The position numbers and the translations under genes were made by a program. This document shows, in pieces, positions 52,026 to 60,442 of a stretch of DNA of 64,000 nt. Source of the DNA: Mesorhizobium sp. M4B.F.Ca.ET.058.02.1.1 (lineage in GTDB: Bacteria > Pseudomonadota > Alphaproteobacteria > Rhizobiales > Rhizobiaceae). Position 1 is the first letter of the stretch, and each line of letters begins with the position of its first letter. Below the pieces are notes generated by a model that saw only the letters and a list, made by a program, of their open reading frames with translations, did not search any database and was not told the origin of the DNA. The DNA lies in NCBI RefSeq assembly GCF_003952505.1, contig NZ_CP034450.1, forward strand, positions 1,736,001 through 1,800,000, written 5' to 3'.

Positions 52026-52478
52026 ATGAAGTGGGAACAGGTAGCATCGGATTTCGCCTGGGACGGATCATGGCGAGACATCTACGTTCTGAACACGTCT
52101 GAGGCGGATTGGCAGCGCGTCTGGGACATCCTCCGCGAATGGAGCCCGCCTGCTAATTTCAGTGTCTCCGGCAACATCGAGTCGATGCTATTGGGGGTCG
52201 AAGCGGCCCTGGAAAGCGAAACAGCCAGCTTACTGTCTTTTTACGTCGGGCCAATCCAGCTTGCATGTCACTTCTTCAGCACCGTCGAAATTGAGTTCGA
52301 CTTCGATCCAAGGCAAGTCAGCGGAATACCCGAGGTAGAGCAGCTTGAAGGTTTTATGCGATTGCTCGGTGACGCTATTGAGAAGCAGGTAATTCTCACG
52401 CAGGAAAATGATCAGGAGGCTATCATCGCCCGCTACTCTCCCGATCTTGAGAGTGTGGTTTGGACTGCACTTTCATAG
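52026..52478 (+). CDS. hypothetical protein, lower GC
   Basis: 150 residues beginning MKWEQVASDFAWDGSWRDIYVL, soluble, acidic, with many aromatic residues (DWQRVWDIL, FYVGPIQLACHFFSTVEIEFDFD). Its codon use is less GC-rich than that of its neighbours, and it lies next to a gene remnant, so it may be acquired. The composition recalls small immunity-type proteins, but this is speculation; no toxin gene is adjacent. ATG 52026 fits the frame; a competing ATG is at 52022 in another frame. Confidence 0.6.
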   Translation: MKWEQVASDFAWDGSWRDIYVLNTSEADWQRVWDILREWSPPANFSVSGNIESMLLGVEAALESETASLLSFYVGPIQLACHFFSTVEIEFDFDPRQVSGIPEVEQLEGFMRLLGDAIEKQVILTQENDQEAIIARYSPDLESVVWTALS

Positions 52479-52551
52479 CCGAATGTTTGCAACGGGTTGC
52501 GTCGACGGGTGCAGATCACTGTCTCGGTCGATCAGGCAGTGGGCTCACTGG

Positions 52552-53244
52552 CTACTCGCACTGCCGGCGCGGGCCGCCGTCATAGGGCTGGTAGCTGTTG
52601 TCTTCCGGCCGGTAGGAGCGATAGCGGCTGAAGCAATAGTCGACATGGTCGGCGGAAACCCCGCCTGAGGCGCCCTCGCCCCACGCTTCCTCGTCCGGCC
52701 AGCCCTGATAGGTGCTGCCATAAATCGAGGCGGCCTCCACCGAGCTGTCCCGCACCTTGACGTAGCCCTCATCGGCGCCGCCCGCATCGAGATAGGGCGA
52801 GATGCAGCGCCGCTGCTCGCCGCTGTAGGACCTGTAACTGTTGTCGTCAGGACGATAGGAGCGGTAGCGGCTCGCGCACCATTCGAGATGGGCGGCCGGC
52901 AGTTCCGCGGCCTGCGCGCTATCCTCGCCGGCGGCCAACGCCTCGCCCTGCCCGTCGCCAGCCTGCGGCTCGATCGAGGCGGTCACCTCGGGCCCGATCT
53001 CGGGTTTCGCGGCATCGGCAGGCTTGGGATCGGCCGGAACCGGACGGGCGGCAACACGCTCGAGAGCCTGCTTGGCCGCGCCCACCGGCTCGGCGTTCCT
53101 GGTCCAGAGCTCGGCCACGCTTTGGCTCGGGGAGACCGTGCCGACCGGCTTGGCGGCCAGCAGCCAGGTGGCGAAGGCCAGTCCGCTGGCGAAAACCGTC
53201 AGCGTCAGACCGAAGCCGCCCAGAATTCCCAACAGAGCTTTCAC
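52552..53244 (-). CDS. BA14K family protein, two repeats
   Basis: 230 residues. Hydrophobic N-terminus (about 5-30, signal anchor), Ala/Pro/Glu linker (40-115), then two BA14K modules: [29 protein letters not shown] and [30 protein letters not shown], each with a Cys pair. BA14K was described as an immunoreactive lectin-like envelope protein in Brucella. The GTG start at 53244 has AGGGAG about 8 bases upstream. Double modules are less usual than single ones. Confidence 0.9.
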   Translation of the reverse strand: MKALLGILGGFGLTLTVFASGLAFATWLLAAKPVGTVSPSQSVAELWTRNAEPVGAAKQALERVAARPVPADPKPADAAKPEIGPEVTASIEPQAGDGQGEALAAGEDSAQAAELPAAHLEWCASRYRSYRPDDNSYRSYSGEQRRCISPYLDAGGADEGYVKVRDSSVEAASIYGSTYQGWPDEEAWGEGASGGVSADHVDYCFSRYRSYRPEDNSYQPYDGGPRRQCE

Positions 53245-53386
53245 GCCACGCTCCCTTTAGCCCCCGCTGATAGAAATGCGGAGCCGTGTGGCTGGTTCCA
53301 ACGAGACGCGAAGGGGGCCCTCGCCGCAAGGCGGGCGGCCGTAACCTGGCTTGGGAGATGACGGGAACCAAGCCCTCGAAGGTTGG

Positions 53387-54505
53387 CTACCCCACAACCT
53401 CCCGATAGGCCCTGACCATGCCATCCTGCCCGCGGATGCGCCACGCCTCCCCGTCCCGGCCCTCGATCGCGCACGATGCCAGCGGTACCTTGCCGCCGCC
53501 TTCCGGCAGGTCGATGACATAGGTGGGATTGCAGATGCCCGAGAGGCGCTGGCGCAGCGCGCTCACCAGCGCCTGGCCTTCCGCGATCGTGGTGCGGCGG
53601 TGCGCCATGCCGCGTGCCAGGTCGCCATGGTGGAGGTAATAGGGCTTCACGCCAAGCCGGTACATCAGCTCCCGGCAGAGTTCCTCCAGCACCTCGACAC
53701 TGTCGTTGACGCCTTTCAGCAAAACGCTCTGGTTGAGCAGCACGAAGCCCGCCTGCCTCAAGGTGCGGCAGGCCGCTTCGGTGGCGTCGGTGATCTCCCG
53801 CGCATGGTTGAAGTGGGTGACCACCGTCACCATCAGCCGACCCCGCAGGGCGGCGACCAGCTCTGATGTGATGCGCGAGGGCAGCGCGACGGGCACGCGG
53901 GTGTGGATGCGCAACAGCCGCACATGCGGGATCGCCTCGACGCGGGCGCGGATTTCGCTGAGCGCCTTGTCGGGCAGCGACAGCGGGTCGCCGCCGGTCA
54001 GGATCACCTCGCGGATCTCCTCGTGCTCGGCGATATAGGCCAGCGCCGGCTCCAGCGCCTCGCTTGTGTAGCCACGTCCGATCGATGTCAGCGACTCCTT
54101 GCGAAAGCAGAAGCGGCAATAGACGGCGCATTGATAGGTAGGGAACAAAAGCACCCGATCGGCATGGCGGTGCGTCAGCCTCGGCACCGGGCTGTAGGCA
54201 TGGTCGGCGATCGGATCGTCGAGCTCGCCTTCCGCCTCGACCAGCTCTTCCGGCGACGGGATGACCTGCGCGCGGATCGGATCCTGCGGGTCGTTCCAGT
54301 CGATCAGGTCGAGATAGGGTCTTGGAATGCGCACCTTGTGGTTCGCCGCGGCTTCCTGAGCGGCCGCGCGCTCGGCGCGCGACAGCGGCAGCGCGGCGAG
54401 ATCGCGCACATGGCGCACGCCGGCGCGGACATCGTCCTGCCAGGATGGATCGGCGGCGCGCTGATCGCTTGCGGCCACGTCGTTGAGGTTAGCGTCGGTC
54501 GTCAT
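53387..54505 (-). CDS. lysine 2,3-aminomutase-like radical SAM protein
   Basis: 372 residues. [4Fe-4S]-binding Cys126-x3-Cys130-x2-Cys133 (QCAVYCRFCFRK), SAM motif VILTGGDPLSLPD, and the PLP lysine in LPEGGGKVPLASC. It belongs to the KamA/EpmB family. EpmB isomerises lysine for elongation factor P in enteric bacteria, while KamA makes beta-lysine; the length and lack of C-terminal extension favour the EpmB-like branch. Neither epmA nor efp is in the window. ATG 54505 has a GAGAAA ribosome site. Confidence 0.88.
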   Translation of the reverse strand: MTTDANLNDVAASDQRAADPSWQDDVRAGVRHVRDLAALPLSRAERAAAQEAAANHKVRIPRPYLDLIDWNDPQDPIRAQVIPSPEELVEAEGELDDPIADHAYSPVPRLTHRHADRVLLFPTYQCAVYCRFCFRKESLTSIGRGYTSEALEPALAYIAEHEEIREVILTGGDPLSLPDKALSEIRARVEAIPHVRLLRIHTRVPVALPSRITSELVAALRGRLMVTVVTHFNHAREITDATEAACRTLRQAGFVLLNQSVLLKGVNDSVEVLEELCRELMYRLGVKPYYLHHGDLARGMAHRRTTIAEGQALVSALRQRLSGICNPTYVIDLPEGGGKVPLASCAIEGRDGEAWRIRGQDGMVRAYREVVG

Positions 54506-54617
54506 CGGGAGTTTCTCGGTAGCGTTCGCGCGGAGCTATCGAGCGTATGGGCGGCCGGGTCAACTGCCTGTTGCCGCCGTCCGTCGATCGTCGCGACCCT
54601 TGGCGCCCCCCTGCCCG

Positions 54618-54648
54618 GCCAGTCATTTCCCCACATGGGGAGATTGGC
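54618..54648. repeat. intergenic palindrome, GCCAGTC...GATTGGC copy
   Basis: Copy of the 6431 family, here with CCCC ACAT GGGG in the middle. Located between the aminomutase-like gene and cspA. Confidence 0.7.
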
Positions 54649-54759
54649 AGCTTCGCCGGCGTAACCCACGGCGGCCAAGCCACGACCAAGCCGGGTGGAA
54701 AAAACCGCTGCCGAACCCGACCTATCCTTGGAAAAAAAGAATTATTTTCACGCTGCGCC

Positions 54760-54787
54760 TTGTCTGCAAACCCACAGGCTCTATGTT
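54760..54787 (+). promoter_or_regulatory. probable cspA promoter with long 5' leader
   Basis: TTGTCT (54760-54765), 16 bases, TATGTT (54782-54787). A start near 54795 would give a leader of about 135 bases, usual for cold-shock mRNAs whose structure responds to temperature. The leader is AT-rich compared with the surroundings. Confidence 0.45.
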
Positions 54788-54930
54788 GCAAGTATCGATC
54801 TTGCTTGTTGAACCTTGTTCTGGCGCAATCCGCGCTCTCAGCGATCTTCCTCTCAAAATCGATCTGAAAAGTTTGCCGCGCAGGCTGTACGGCGAGCAAT
54901 TTTTCTATGGCTGATTGAAAGGAAATCGTC

Positions 54931-55140
54931 ATGAATACTGGAACGGTAAAGTTCTTCAATGCAACCAAGGGCTTCGGCTTCATCGAGCTGGGCAACGGGC
55001 AGCCGGATGTCTTCGTGCACATCTCGGCCGTCGAGCGCGCCGGCATGGGGTCCCTCGTCGAGGGGCAGAAGGTCAGCTTCGAAATCGTGAAGGACAGCCG
55101 CAACGGCAAGAGTTCGGCCGAGAACCTTCAGGCCGCGTAG
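54931..55140 (+). CDS. cspA: cold shock protein (CspA family)
   Basis: 69 residues, a complete single OB-fold cold-shock domain. RNP1 KGFGFIEL and RNP2 VFVHISAV are present, and length and order are those of the family. It binds single-stranded RNA or DNA as an RNA chaperone. The ATG at 54931 follows GAAAGGAAA about 7 bases upstream. A strong terminator follows. Confidence 0.97.
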   Translation: MNTGTVKFFNATKGFGFIELGNGQPDVFVHISAVERAGMGSLVEGQKVSFEIVKDSRNGKSSAENLQAA

Positions 55141-55204
55141 ACAGATTGCGCTTCTGGTCTTTGACCACGGATGTACTGGCATCGATCATCGAGGCGCATG
55201 GGAG

Positions 55205-55236
55205 AGGCCGGGTTTCGCCCGGCCTTTTTTCTTTTT
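55205..55236 (+). terminator. intrinsic terminator of cspA
   Basis: 8-bp stem AGGCCGGG (55205-55212) / CCCGGCCT (55218-55225) with a five-base loop, followed by TTTTTTCTTTTT. This is the clearest terminator in the window. Confidence 0.92.
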
Positions 55237-55255
55237 CATGATTGGAGACAGTCAC

Positions 55256-55492
55256 ATGCAGCACCAGCCGATACCCGAAGGAATATTCAAGCCGAAGCCG
55301 ACAGCCATCGAAACGAAGCAGGACGCCACGACCAGGGCGGCCCGCCAGATCATCGATGGCGAAGCGGCCGAACGCGAACGAAAGACCGAACGCTTGAAGC
55401 AGGCCAGGCTTGCCATGCAAGCGGTCGAGGCCGCCAGCCCCGCGGCCAGGTCGCCGGCGAAAAAGCGAACCGGCCGGCGCAAGCAGGCCTAG
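55256..55492 (+). CDS. small Lys/Arg/Ala-rich hypothetical protein
   Basis: 78 residues, starting MQHQPIPEGIFKPKP and ending with a basic tail AKKRTGRRKQA. Mostly helical (AARQIIDGEAAERERKTERLKQ). ATG 55256 has GGAGA 7 bases upstream and lies only 20 bases after the cspA terminator, so read-through expression is possible. I recall similar small proteins following cspA in other rhizobia. Role unknown. Confidence 0.68.
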   Translation: MQHQPIPEGIFKPKPTAIETKQDATTRAARQIIDGEAAERERKTERLKQARLAMQAVEAASPAARSPAKKRTGRRKQA

Positions 55493-55588
55493 TGGCGCGA
55501 AAGCCGGCGCCGAGGTTCCGTGCCACGAACCATAGGTGTTTGAGCAAAATGGTATTAATCTGCGCAGGCTGGGCTTCGGGGCAGGCCA

Positions 55589-56524
55589 ATGGATTTCGGC
55601 GCAGGCCATGGCTACCTTCTCATCGGCGGCCTCATCCTGGTTGGAGCCGGGCTGCTGATCCTATCGCTGATCGTCAATCTTCGCGTGGCGCACAGCGTGC
55701 GCGAAGACGTGCGCCATCGTGAAAAGCTGCTGGAATATTACCGGAACATCTTTTCGCAACTGGGCGTGATCCTGATCGGCATCGGCGTCTCGCTGTTCAT
55801 CTTCTTTTTCCAGCAGAACTATCAGGATCAGCGCAAGCGCGAGATTGAGCTCCAGCAGGTCATGGCAAGGCTGGCGGCGCGCATTGCCCGCGGCGCCCCG
55901 GTCGTCGAAACGCTCGGCGAGTTCGACGACGTGCTGGATATTGGCGGCGCCTATGTCGATCCCGAACTCGGCGGAAAGAACGGCGCGATCAGCGCGCAGG
56001 GAACCGAGCTCGGCAAACAGGTCGGCAAGATCCTGCTGGTCGAACGCGACGTCGATGTGCAGTCCTTCGACATATTGAACCTGTCGCGTGATTTCGAAAC
56101 GACGTTCATTGTCAACGAACTCGACCCGACGCTGTGGTTCAACATCGTGCGGGACGAGAGCGAGATCAAATATGCCAGCACCCAGCTCGCCCTCGACTAC
56201 AAGGACCTGCAGGAGGCGATCGGCGATGAGCCGATCGAGCTTGCTGTAGCCAATTCCGAAAAGGAACGGAAGATCAAGCACGAGGTTCTCGACATCCTTT
56301 ACGATGCCGACCTGCTGCGCCAGCGCAGCAGGCGATTTCTCGCCCGCGCCTGCTGGCTGTTCAGCAAGGGGCGTGGCTTCGTCACCCTTGCCCCAGCCGA
56401 GCAGATCGAGGCCGATGCCGGTTCACAGCAGGAATGGATCGAGCGATCGAAACCGCTGCTGACGCAGTCAAAGTCCGGCAGCGGCGATTGCTTCAAGCTG
56501 CTGCACTACGGCCAGGCCTCCTGA
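55589..56524 (+). CDS. hypothetical membrane protein with two helices
   Basis: 311 residues. Helices at about 9-30 (LLIGGLILVGAGLLILSLIV) and 55-76 (QLGVILIGIGVSLFIFFF), then a soluble domain of about 230 residues with charged helices and a single Cys pair region (RACWLFSKG). No enzymatic motif. The ATG at 55589 has a weak ribosome site. It could be a membrane-bound sensor or scaffold; unknown. Confidence 0.7.
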   Translation: MDFGAGHGYLLIGGLILVGAGLLILSLIVNLRVAHSVREDVRHREKLLEYYRNIFSQLGVILIGIGVSLFIFFFQQNYQDQRKREIELQQVMARLAARIARGAPVVETLGEFDDVLDIGGAYVDPELGGKNGAISAQGTELGKQVGKILLVERDVDVQSFDILNLSRDFETTFIVNELDPTLWFNIVRDESEIKYASTQLALDYKDLQEAIGDEPIELAVANSEKERKIKHEVLDILYDADLLRQRSRRFLARACWLFSKGRGFVTLAPAEQIEADAGSQQEWIERSKPLLTQSKSGSGDCFKLLHYGQAS

Positions 56525-56621
56525 GCTGATGACGAGCGGGCAAGGCGCACCGCATCAATGGAATTTTTGGCGGGACGCTAATATACATGGGTGCTCGACT
56601 GAGCAGCGTCCGCCGAATGCC

Positions 56622-56954
56622 ATGCGAAGGTTCATCCTCACGGCAATATGTATCGCCGCCGCAACGGGCGCGAACGCCCATGACTGGTACGAAGACAAGA
56701 TCGACCCGCTGACGAAATTCAAGTGTTGCGGTGGTCATGATTGCCGCGCCATACCTCCATCTTCGGTGCGGTCCAGAATTGACGGCGGGTACACTTACCT
56801 GCCGCATGATTTCACCATCCCACGGGAGCGTGTACAGGAATCCCCGGACGGCCAATTCCACATCTGCGAGAATACCTACGTCATAACCCATCAGCCGTAT
56901 CTGCGCTGCTTTTTCGCACCGCGTGTCAAAGTCTCTCTGCTTCTCCCACGTTGA
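56622..56954 (+). CDS. exported cysteine-rich small protein
   Basis: 110 residues. Signal peptide 1-19 ending GANAHD, then KFKCCGGHDCRAIP with a Cys-Cys-x4-Cys cluster and two more Cys (HICENTY, LRCFFAP). The mature part of about 90 residues seems disulfide-bonded or metal-binding in the periplasm. I have seen this general form in rhizobial proteins starting HDWY...CCxxxDC, but cannot name a function. ATG 56622 has no strong ribosome site. Confidence 0.7.
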   Translation: MRRFILTAICIAAATGANAHDWYEDKIDPLTKFKCCGGHDCRAIPPSSVRSRIDGGYTYLPHDFTIPRERVQESPDGQFHICENTYVITHQPYLRCFFAPRVKVSLLLPR

Positions 56955-57082
56955 GGCCAATACTGCGCGTCGCGGCGGCCCGGATCGACATCGGCGGGCA
57001 ATTGGCAACCTTCCCGTCGCATCCCCTTCCTGACGACCAGGATCGATGAAACAGCATGTCCGGGACTGCACACCTAATGCGG

Positions 57083-58150
57083 TCAAGCCAACGGCGCCGC
57101 GCCTCGCCGCTCTAGCGCGGTCTTGCGGATGATTTCCGCGATCTCCGGGCTGCTGCTGCACAACATCTGGAAATCCGCCGAGTGCAGTGACAGCAGTGAG
57201 ACCGCCGTTGCGGCGCTGACAGTCGCCATACGCGGTTCGCCGCTGATCAGCGCCATCTCGCCGAAAAAGGCTCCAGGGCCAAGTTCCACCGGGTTCGACA
57301 TCGCGACGCTGACGCGGCCCTCCACGACGAAGAACATCTGATCGCCGGTCTCGCCTTTGCGGCAGATCACGGCGCCCGCCGGCACGATGCGGGGCCTTAA
57401 CGCGCGCACGATCTCGACCAGCACGGCCGGGCCGAGCTTCTGAAACAACGGCACGGCGGTGACCAATCGCCAATTACGGACGAAATCCTCGCGGCGAACT
57501 TCCTGATAGAAACCGGTGGCAAGAATGCCGGCCCAGAGCGCGAAGATGCCGATGCCACTCATCATGACCAACCCGGCAAGGACGCGGCCGGCGAAGCTTT
57601 GCGGAATCTCGTCGCCATAGCCGGTGGTCGACAGCGTGACCACCGCCCACCACATTGCCTGGGGGATGCTGCCGAACCTTTCCGGTTGGATGTCGCGCTC
57701 GATGACATAGGCCGCGAGCGCGACACCGAACAGAACGACGCCGAAGAGCGTGGTGACGCCGATCAGATTGCGCGCTTCGTTGGCCAGCACCCTGCCCAGG
57801 ACCGGGAAGAAGGTCGAGTCGCGCAGCGGTTTCAGCAACCAGACGGCACAGTAGAGGCTGCGGTCGGGCGTGCCGACGAGCAGAAATGCGGCGAGTGGAA
57901 CCACGACCGCGAGCACATCGATGGCGATTTCGGGCGTCCTGTTCCGCAGGTCTCCCGCCCGGCGCTTGAGCAGCGTCCCAGCCAGTTGCAGAAGATAGGC
58001 GCCCCAAATGACAGCGAGCACGGCCGCCAGGGCCAGTCTGCCGCGCCCGGACAGGTCCGGTATCGTCAGCGCAGCCACCGCCAGAAGCCCAGGCGCAGCC
58101 AGCACCGCGTTGAGCGGCGCGTAAATTCTCAGGAAAGGCAGTACCGACAT
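57083..58150 (-). CDS. mloK1: cyclic nucleotide-gated potassium channel (MloK1/MlotiK1 ortholog)
   Basis: 355 residues, the length of Mesorhizobium loti MloK1, and I recognise most of that sequence (MSVLPFLRIYAPLNAVLAAP). Six membrane helices with an S4 lacking regular charges, selectivity filter TTGYGD at 175-180, and a C-terminal cyclic-nucleotide-binding domain whose phosphate-binding cassette is FFGEMALISGEPRMATV. MloK1 conducts potassium when cAMP or cGMP binds. The channel's job in the bacterium is unknown. ATG 58150. Several point differences from the remembered M. loti sequence (for example GDLRNRTPE in the S2-S3 region) fit a related species. Confidence 0.95.
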   Translation of the reverse strand: MSVLPFLRIYAPLNAVLAAPGLLAVAALTIPDLSGRGRLALAAVLAVIWGAYLLQLAGTLLKRRAGDLRNRTPEIAIDVLAVVVPLAAFLLVGTPDRSLYCAVWLLKPLRDSTFFPVLGRVLANEARNLIGVTTLFGVVLFGVALAAYVIERDIQPERFGSIPQAMWWAVVTLSTTGYGDEIPQSFAGRVLAGLVMMSGIGIFALWAGILATGFYQEVRREDFVRNWRLVTAVPLFQKLGPAVLVEIVRALRPRIVPAGAVICRKGETGDQMFFVVEGRVSVAMSNPVELGPGAFFGEMALISGEPRMATVSAATAVSLLSLHSADFQMLCSSSPEIAEIIRKTALERRGAAPLA

Positions 58151-58262
58151 TTTATGCCCACGAGCCGCTACCACCTGCAAAATAGAATGCCTTCAAGGCA
58201 AGCGCAAAGGTGCTTGCTATCGCTGCTATGTGCATCACCAACGGCGACCTATCTTGGCCAAT

Positions 58263-59819
58263 CTAGTCGGCGACGCGCCGCAGCGTGCCGAGATGATTGT
58301 CGTCGAGGAACTCGATGGTGATCGTCGACGCCTTGCCGTCGGGGCCGACGACGAAACTGACGCCCGTCGGCCTGTCCGGCATTTCGGCATCGGGGTAGAT
58401 CAGGAACAGGTCGCCGTCGAAATGCGTCAGGGAATAGGACCGGGCGCTGGTGGGGCCGACCCTGAGGACAAGGCCGTCTCCCGCGCTCGACACGTCCGCC
58501 TGGCCTATGAAGTCGTTGGCGTAGCGGCCGGCATAGGCACTGGCCGGCCCGGCCGGCCTTGCCGGAGACGGCGGCGCGGCAAAGGTGGCCTTGGCCGCCT
58601 CGACCACCGGACCGAACATGCCGGCATAGATGCCGTCCCACGCATTGACCCAATCCTGCTCGACAGCACCGTCGAAGACGAGATCGGCGAAACTGTCGGA
58701 CAGTCCCTCCGGCACGCCTGTCGGGAAGGCGTTGGCGAGGATGACGATGCCGAGCTTCTCCTTCGGGAAGATCGTCACCAGGGTGCGCGCGCCGACGCTG
58801 AAGGCGCCCGCATGGCCCCAACTCAAACCGTGCCGGCCGAATTCGACGTTCCAGCCGAGGCCATAGAAGGATTCGCCGCCGGAGACGGGGTTCCTGCCCC
58901 GCGTCATCAGCGGCGCATGCGTCTGGGCCAGCGCGTCGGCGGCAATCAGCGTCTTGCCGGCATGGGCCCCGTCGCCCAGCACGAGGCGCACCCATTGCGC
59001 AAGATCGCGCGCGGTGGAGCTGACGCCGCCGGCGGGCGCCTGCGCGTCCGGATCGCGCTCGATCTTCGCCGCCCAGGCGCCATCGACCCTGACGTGGAGT
59101 GCTGCGCGATCGGGGTGCTTGAGGAAATCCGCATGACGCGAGCTGGTCGAGGCCATGCCGAGCGGTCGGTAGAGCTTTTCCTCGGCCACGTCCTCCCAGG
59201 ATTTGCCCGTCGGCATTGCGGCGGCGACGGCACCCTCGGTCAGTCCGAAATTGCTGTAGGAGTAGCCGGCGCGAAAGCTCGATGATGGCGGCACGAAGCG
59301 CAGGCGGTGCAGTATCTCGGCACGGTCGTAGCCGATGTCCTCGAGGTCGTCGCCGGCGGTGCCCGGAAGCCCGCTGCGGTGCGAAAACAGATCGCGGATG
59401 GTGAGTTGGCTGGTCGGATAGGCTTCGGCGAGGCGGAACGCCGGATCGAGGTCGGCGATCTTCGAATCCCAGGACACGATGCCGTCGCCGACCAGCGCCG
59501 CCACGACGGTGGCGGACACCGGCTTGGAGAGGGAAGCGATCTGGAACACCGTGTCGGCGTCCACGGTCTCCGGCTTGCCGGCCTCGCGATGACCAAAACC
59601 CTTGAGGAAGATCACCTTGTCGTCGTGGACGACGGCGATGGCGAGACCGGGCACGCCACCGTCGGCGACGGTGGCCTCGGCGAGCGCCTCGAGCTTCGCC
59701 AAGGCGGCAGCGATGCGCTCGGGTGTGACGGGATCGGCCGGCGCCACCTGCGGCCAAAGCGCCAGGACGGCGATGAAGGCCCCAATCGTCAAATGATAGA
59801 GATTGCGACCAAGCCGCAT
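58263..59819 (-). CDS. serine hydrolase, beta-lactamase/class C family
   Basis: 518 residues. A signal peptide spans 1-28 (ending APADP). The serine hydrolase motif SLSK at 96-99 with Ser96 and Lys99 follows FQIA, the Tyr motif is in GYSYSNFG, and a C-terminal domain begins near 400. Family members include D-alanyl-D-alanine peptidases, esterases and beta-lactamase-related proteins, so the reaction is unassigned, but it should act in the periplasm. ATG 59819 has AGGGAGG 7 bases upstream; a GTG precedes it by one codon. Confidence 0.9.
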   Translation of the reverse strand: MRLGRNLYHLTIGAFIAVLALWPQVAPADPVTPERIAAALAKLEALAEATVADGGVPGLAIAVVHDDKVIFLKGFGHREAGKPETVDADTVFQIASLSKPVSATVVAALVGDGIVSWDSKIADLDPAFRLAEAYPTSQLTIRDLFSHRSGLPGTAGDDLEDIGYDRAEILHRLRFVPPSSSFRAGYSYSNFGLTEGAVAAAMPTGKSWEDVAEEKLYRPLGMASTSSRHADFLKHPDRAALHVRVDGAWAAKIERDPDAQAPAGGVSSTARDLAQWVRLVLGDGAHAGKTLIAADALAQTHAPLMTRGRNPVSGGESFYGLGWNVEFGRHGLSWGHAGAFSVGARTLVTIFPKEKLGIVILANAFPTGVPEGLSDSFADLVFDGAVEQDWVNAWDGIYAGMFGPVVEAAKATFAAPPSPARPAGPASAYAGRYANDFIGQADVSSAGDGLVLRVGPTSARSYSLTHFDGDLFLIYPDAEMPDRPTGVSFVVGPDGKASTITIEFLDDNHLGTLRRVAD

Positions 59820-59917
59820 CACGCGCCTCCCTTCCCTGCATTCATCTCACGATTGTACAGGCGGGCGCCGGAGGGGCCAAGGGTTGCGCCCACCGCGAGC
59901 GTCGCGCCTCGGCCCCC

Positions 59918-60322
59918 TCACCTCTCGAACTTCCGGATCGCCTCGGCGGTCACCGGCGTGAAGAAATTGACGAGGTTGCCGTCGGGGTCGCGGAACAGCA
60001 GCGAGCGGTTGCCCCAGGGCATGGTGGTCGGCGCCTGCACCAGTGAGCCGGCGATGCGGTCGGCAAGCCGCCGGTAGTCGGCGTCGACATCGGCGACGCG
60101 GAACTCGATGATCGCCGTCTGGTTGGCCGCCGGTCGCGCGACATGGTCGCCACCGAAGAGCTGCAGCGTACGCGTGCTGCCGATGGCGAGCGTGCCGGCC
60201 TCGGTGGTCAGCTCGGCGAAATCGTCGGTGTAAAGCGTCAGCAGGGTGCCGGTCACCTCCTCATAGAAGGCGACCAGCCGCCTGACGTCGGCGGTGATGA
60301 TGCGGGTCGAAACGAAATTCAT
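59918..60322 (-). CDS. VOC family (glyoxalase/dioxygenase) protein
   Basis: 134 residues with two beta-alpha-beta-beta-beta modules: ITADVRRLVAFYEEVTGTLL and ALLFRDPDGNLVNFFTP, the VOC pattern with a conserved Glu/His-type metal region. It may be a glyoxalase or resistance protein; the substrate is unknown. ATG 60322 follows GGAGAAAAC. It is divergent from the WYL regulator with 120 bases between, so it is a likely target of that regulator. Confidence 0.9.
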   Translation of the reverse strand: MNFVSTRIITADVRRLVAFYEEVTGTLLTLYTDDFAELTTEAGTLAIGSTRTLQLFGGDHVARPAANQTAIIEFRVADVDADYRRLADRIAGSLVQAPTTMPWGNRSLLFRDPDGNLVNFFTPVTAEAIRKFER

Positions 60323-60442
60323 GAGTTTTCTCCATCGGATAGCCGCGGAGTCTTCTCCGTCGGTGCCAGCGCCTGTTGAGGCGCCCTGTGCCGACTTGTG
60401 GACCAGGCCTGTTGCCAGCATAGTGGCAGCAGGAGACATGCC

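Noticed and set aside
58249..59841. 530-codon frame on the same strand as the serine hydrolase gene
   Set aside because: Arg/Gly-rich out-of-frame shadow. The other frame holds the signal peptide, SLSK and YSN motifs.
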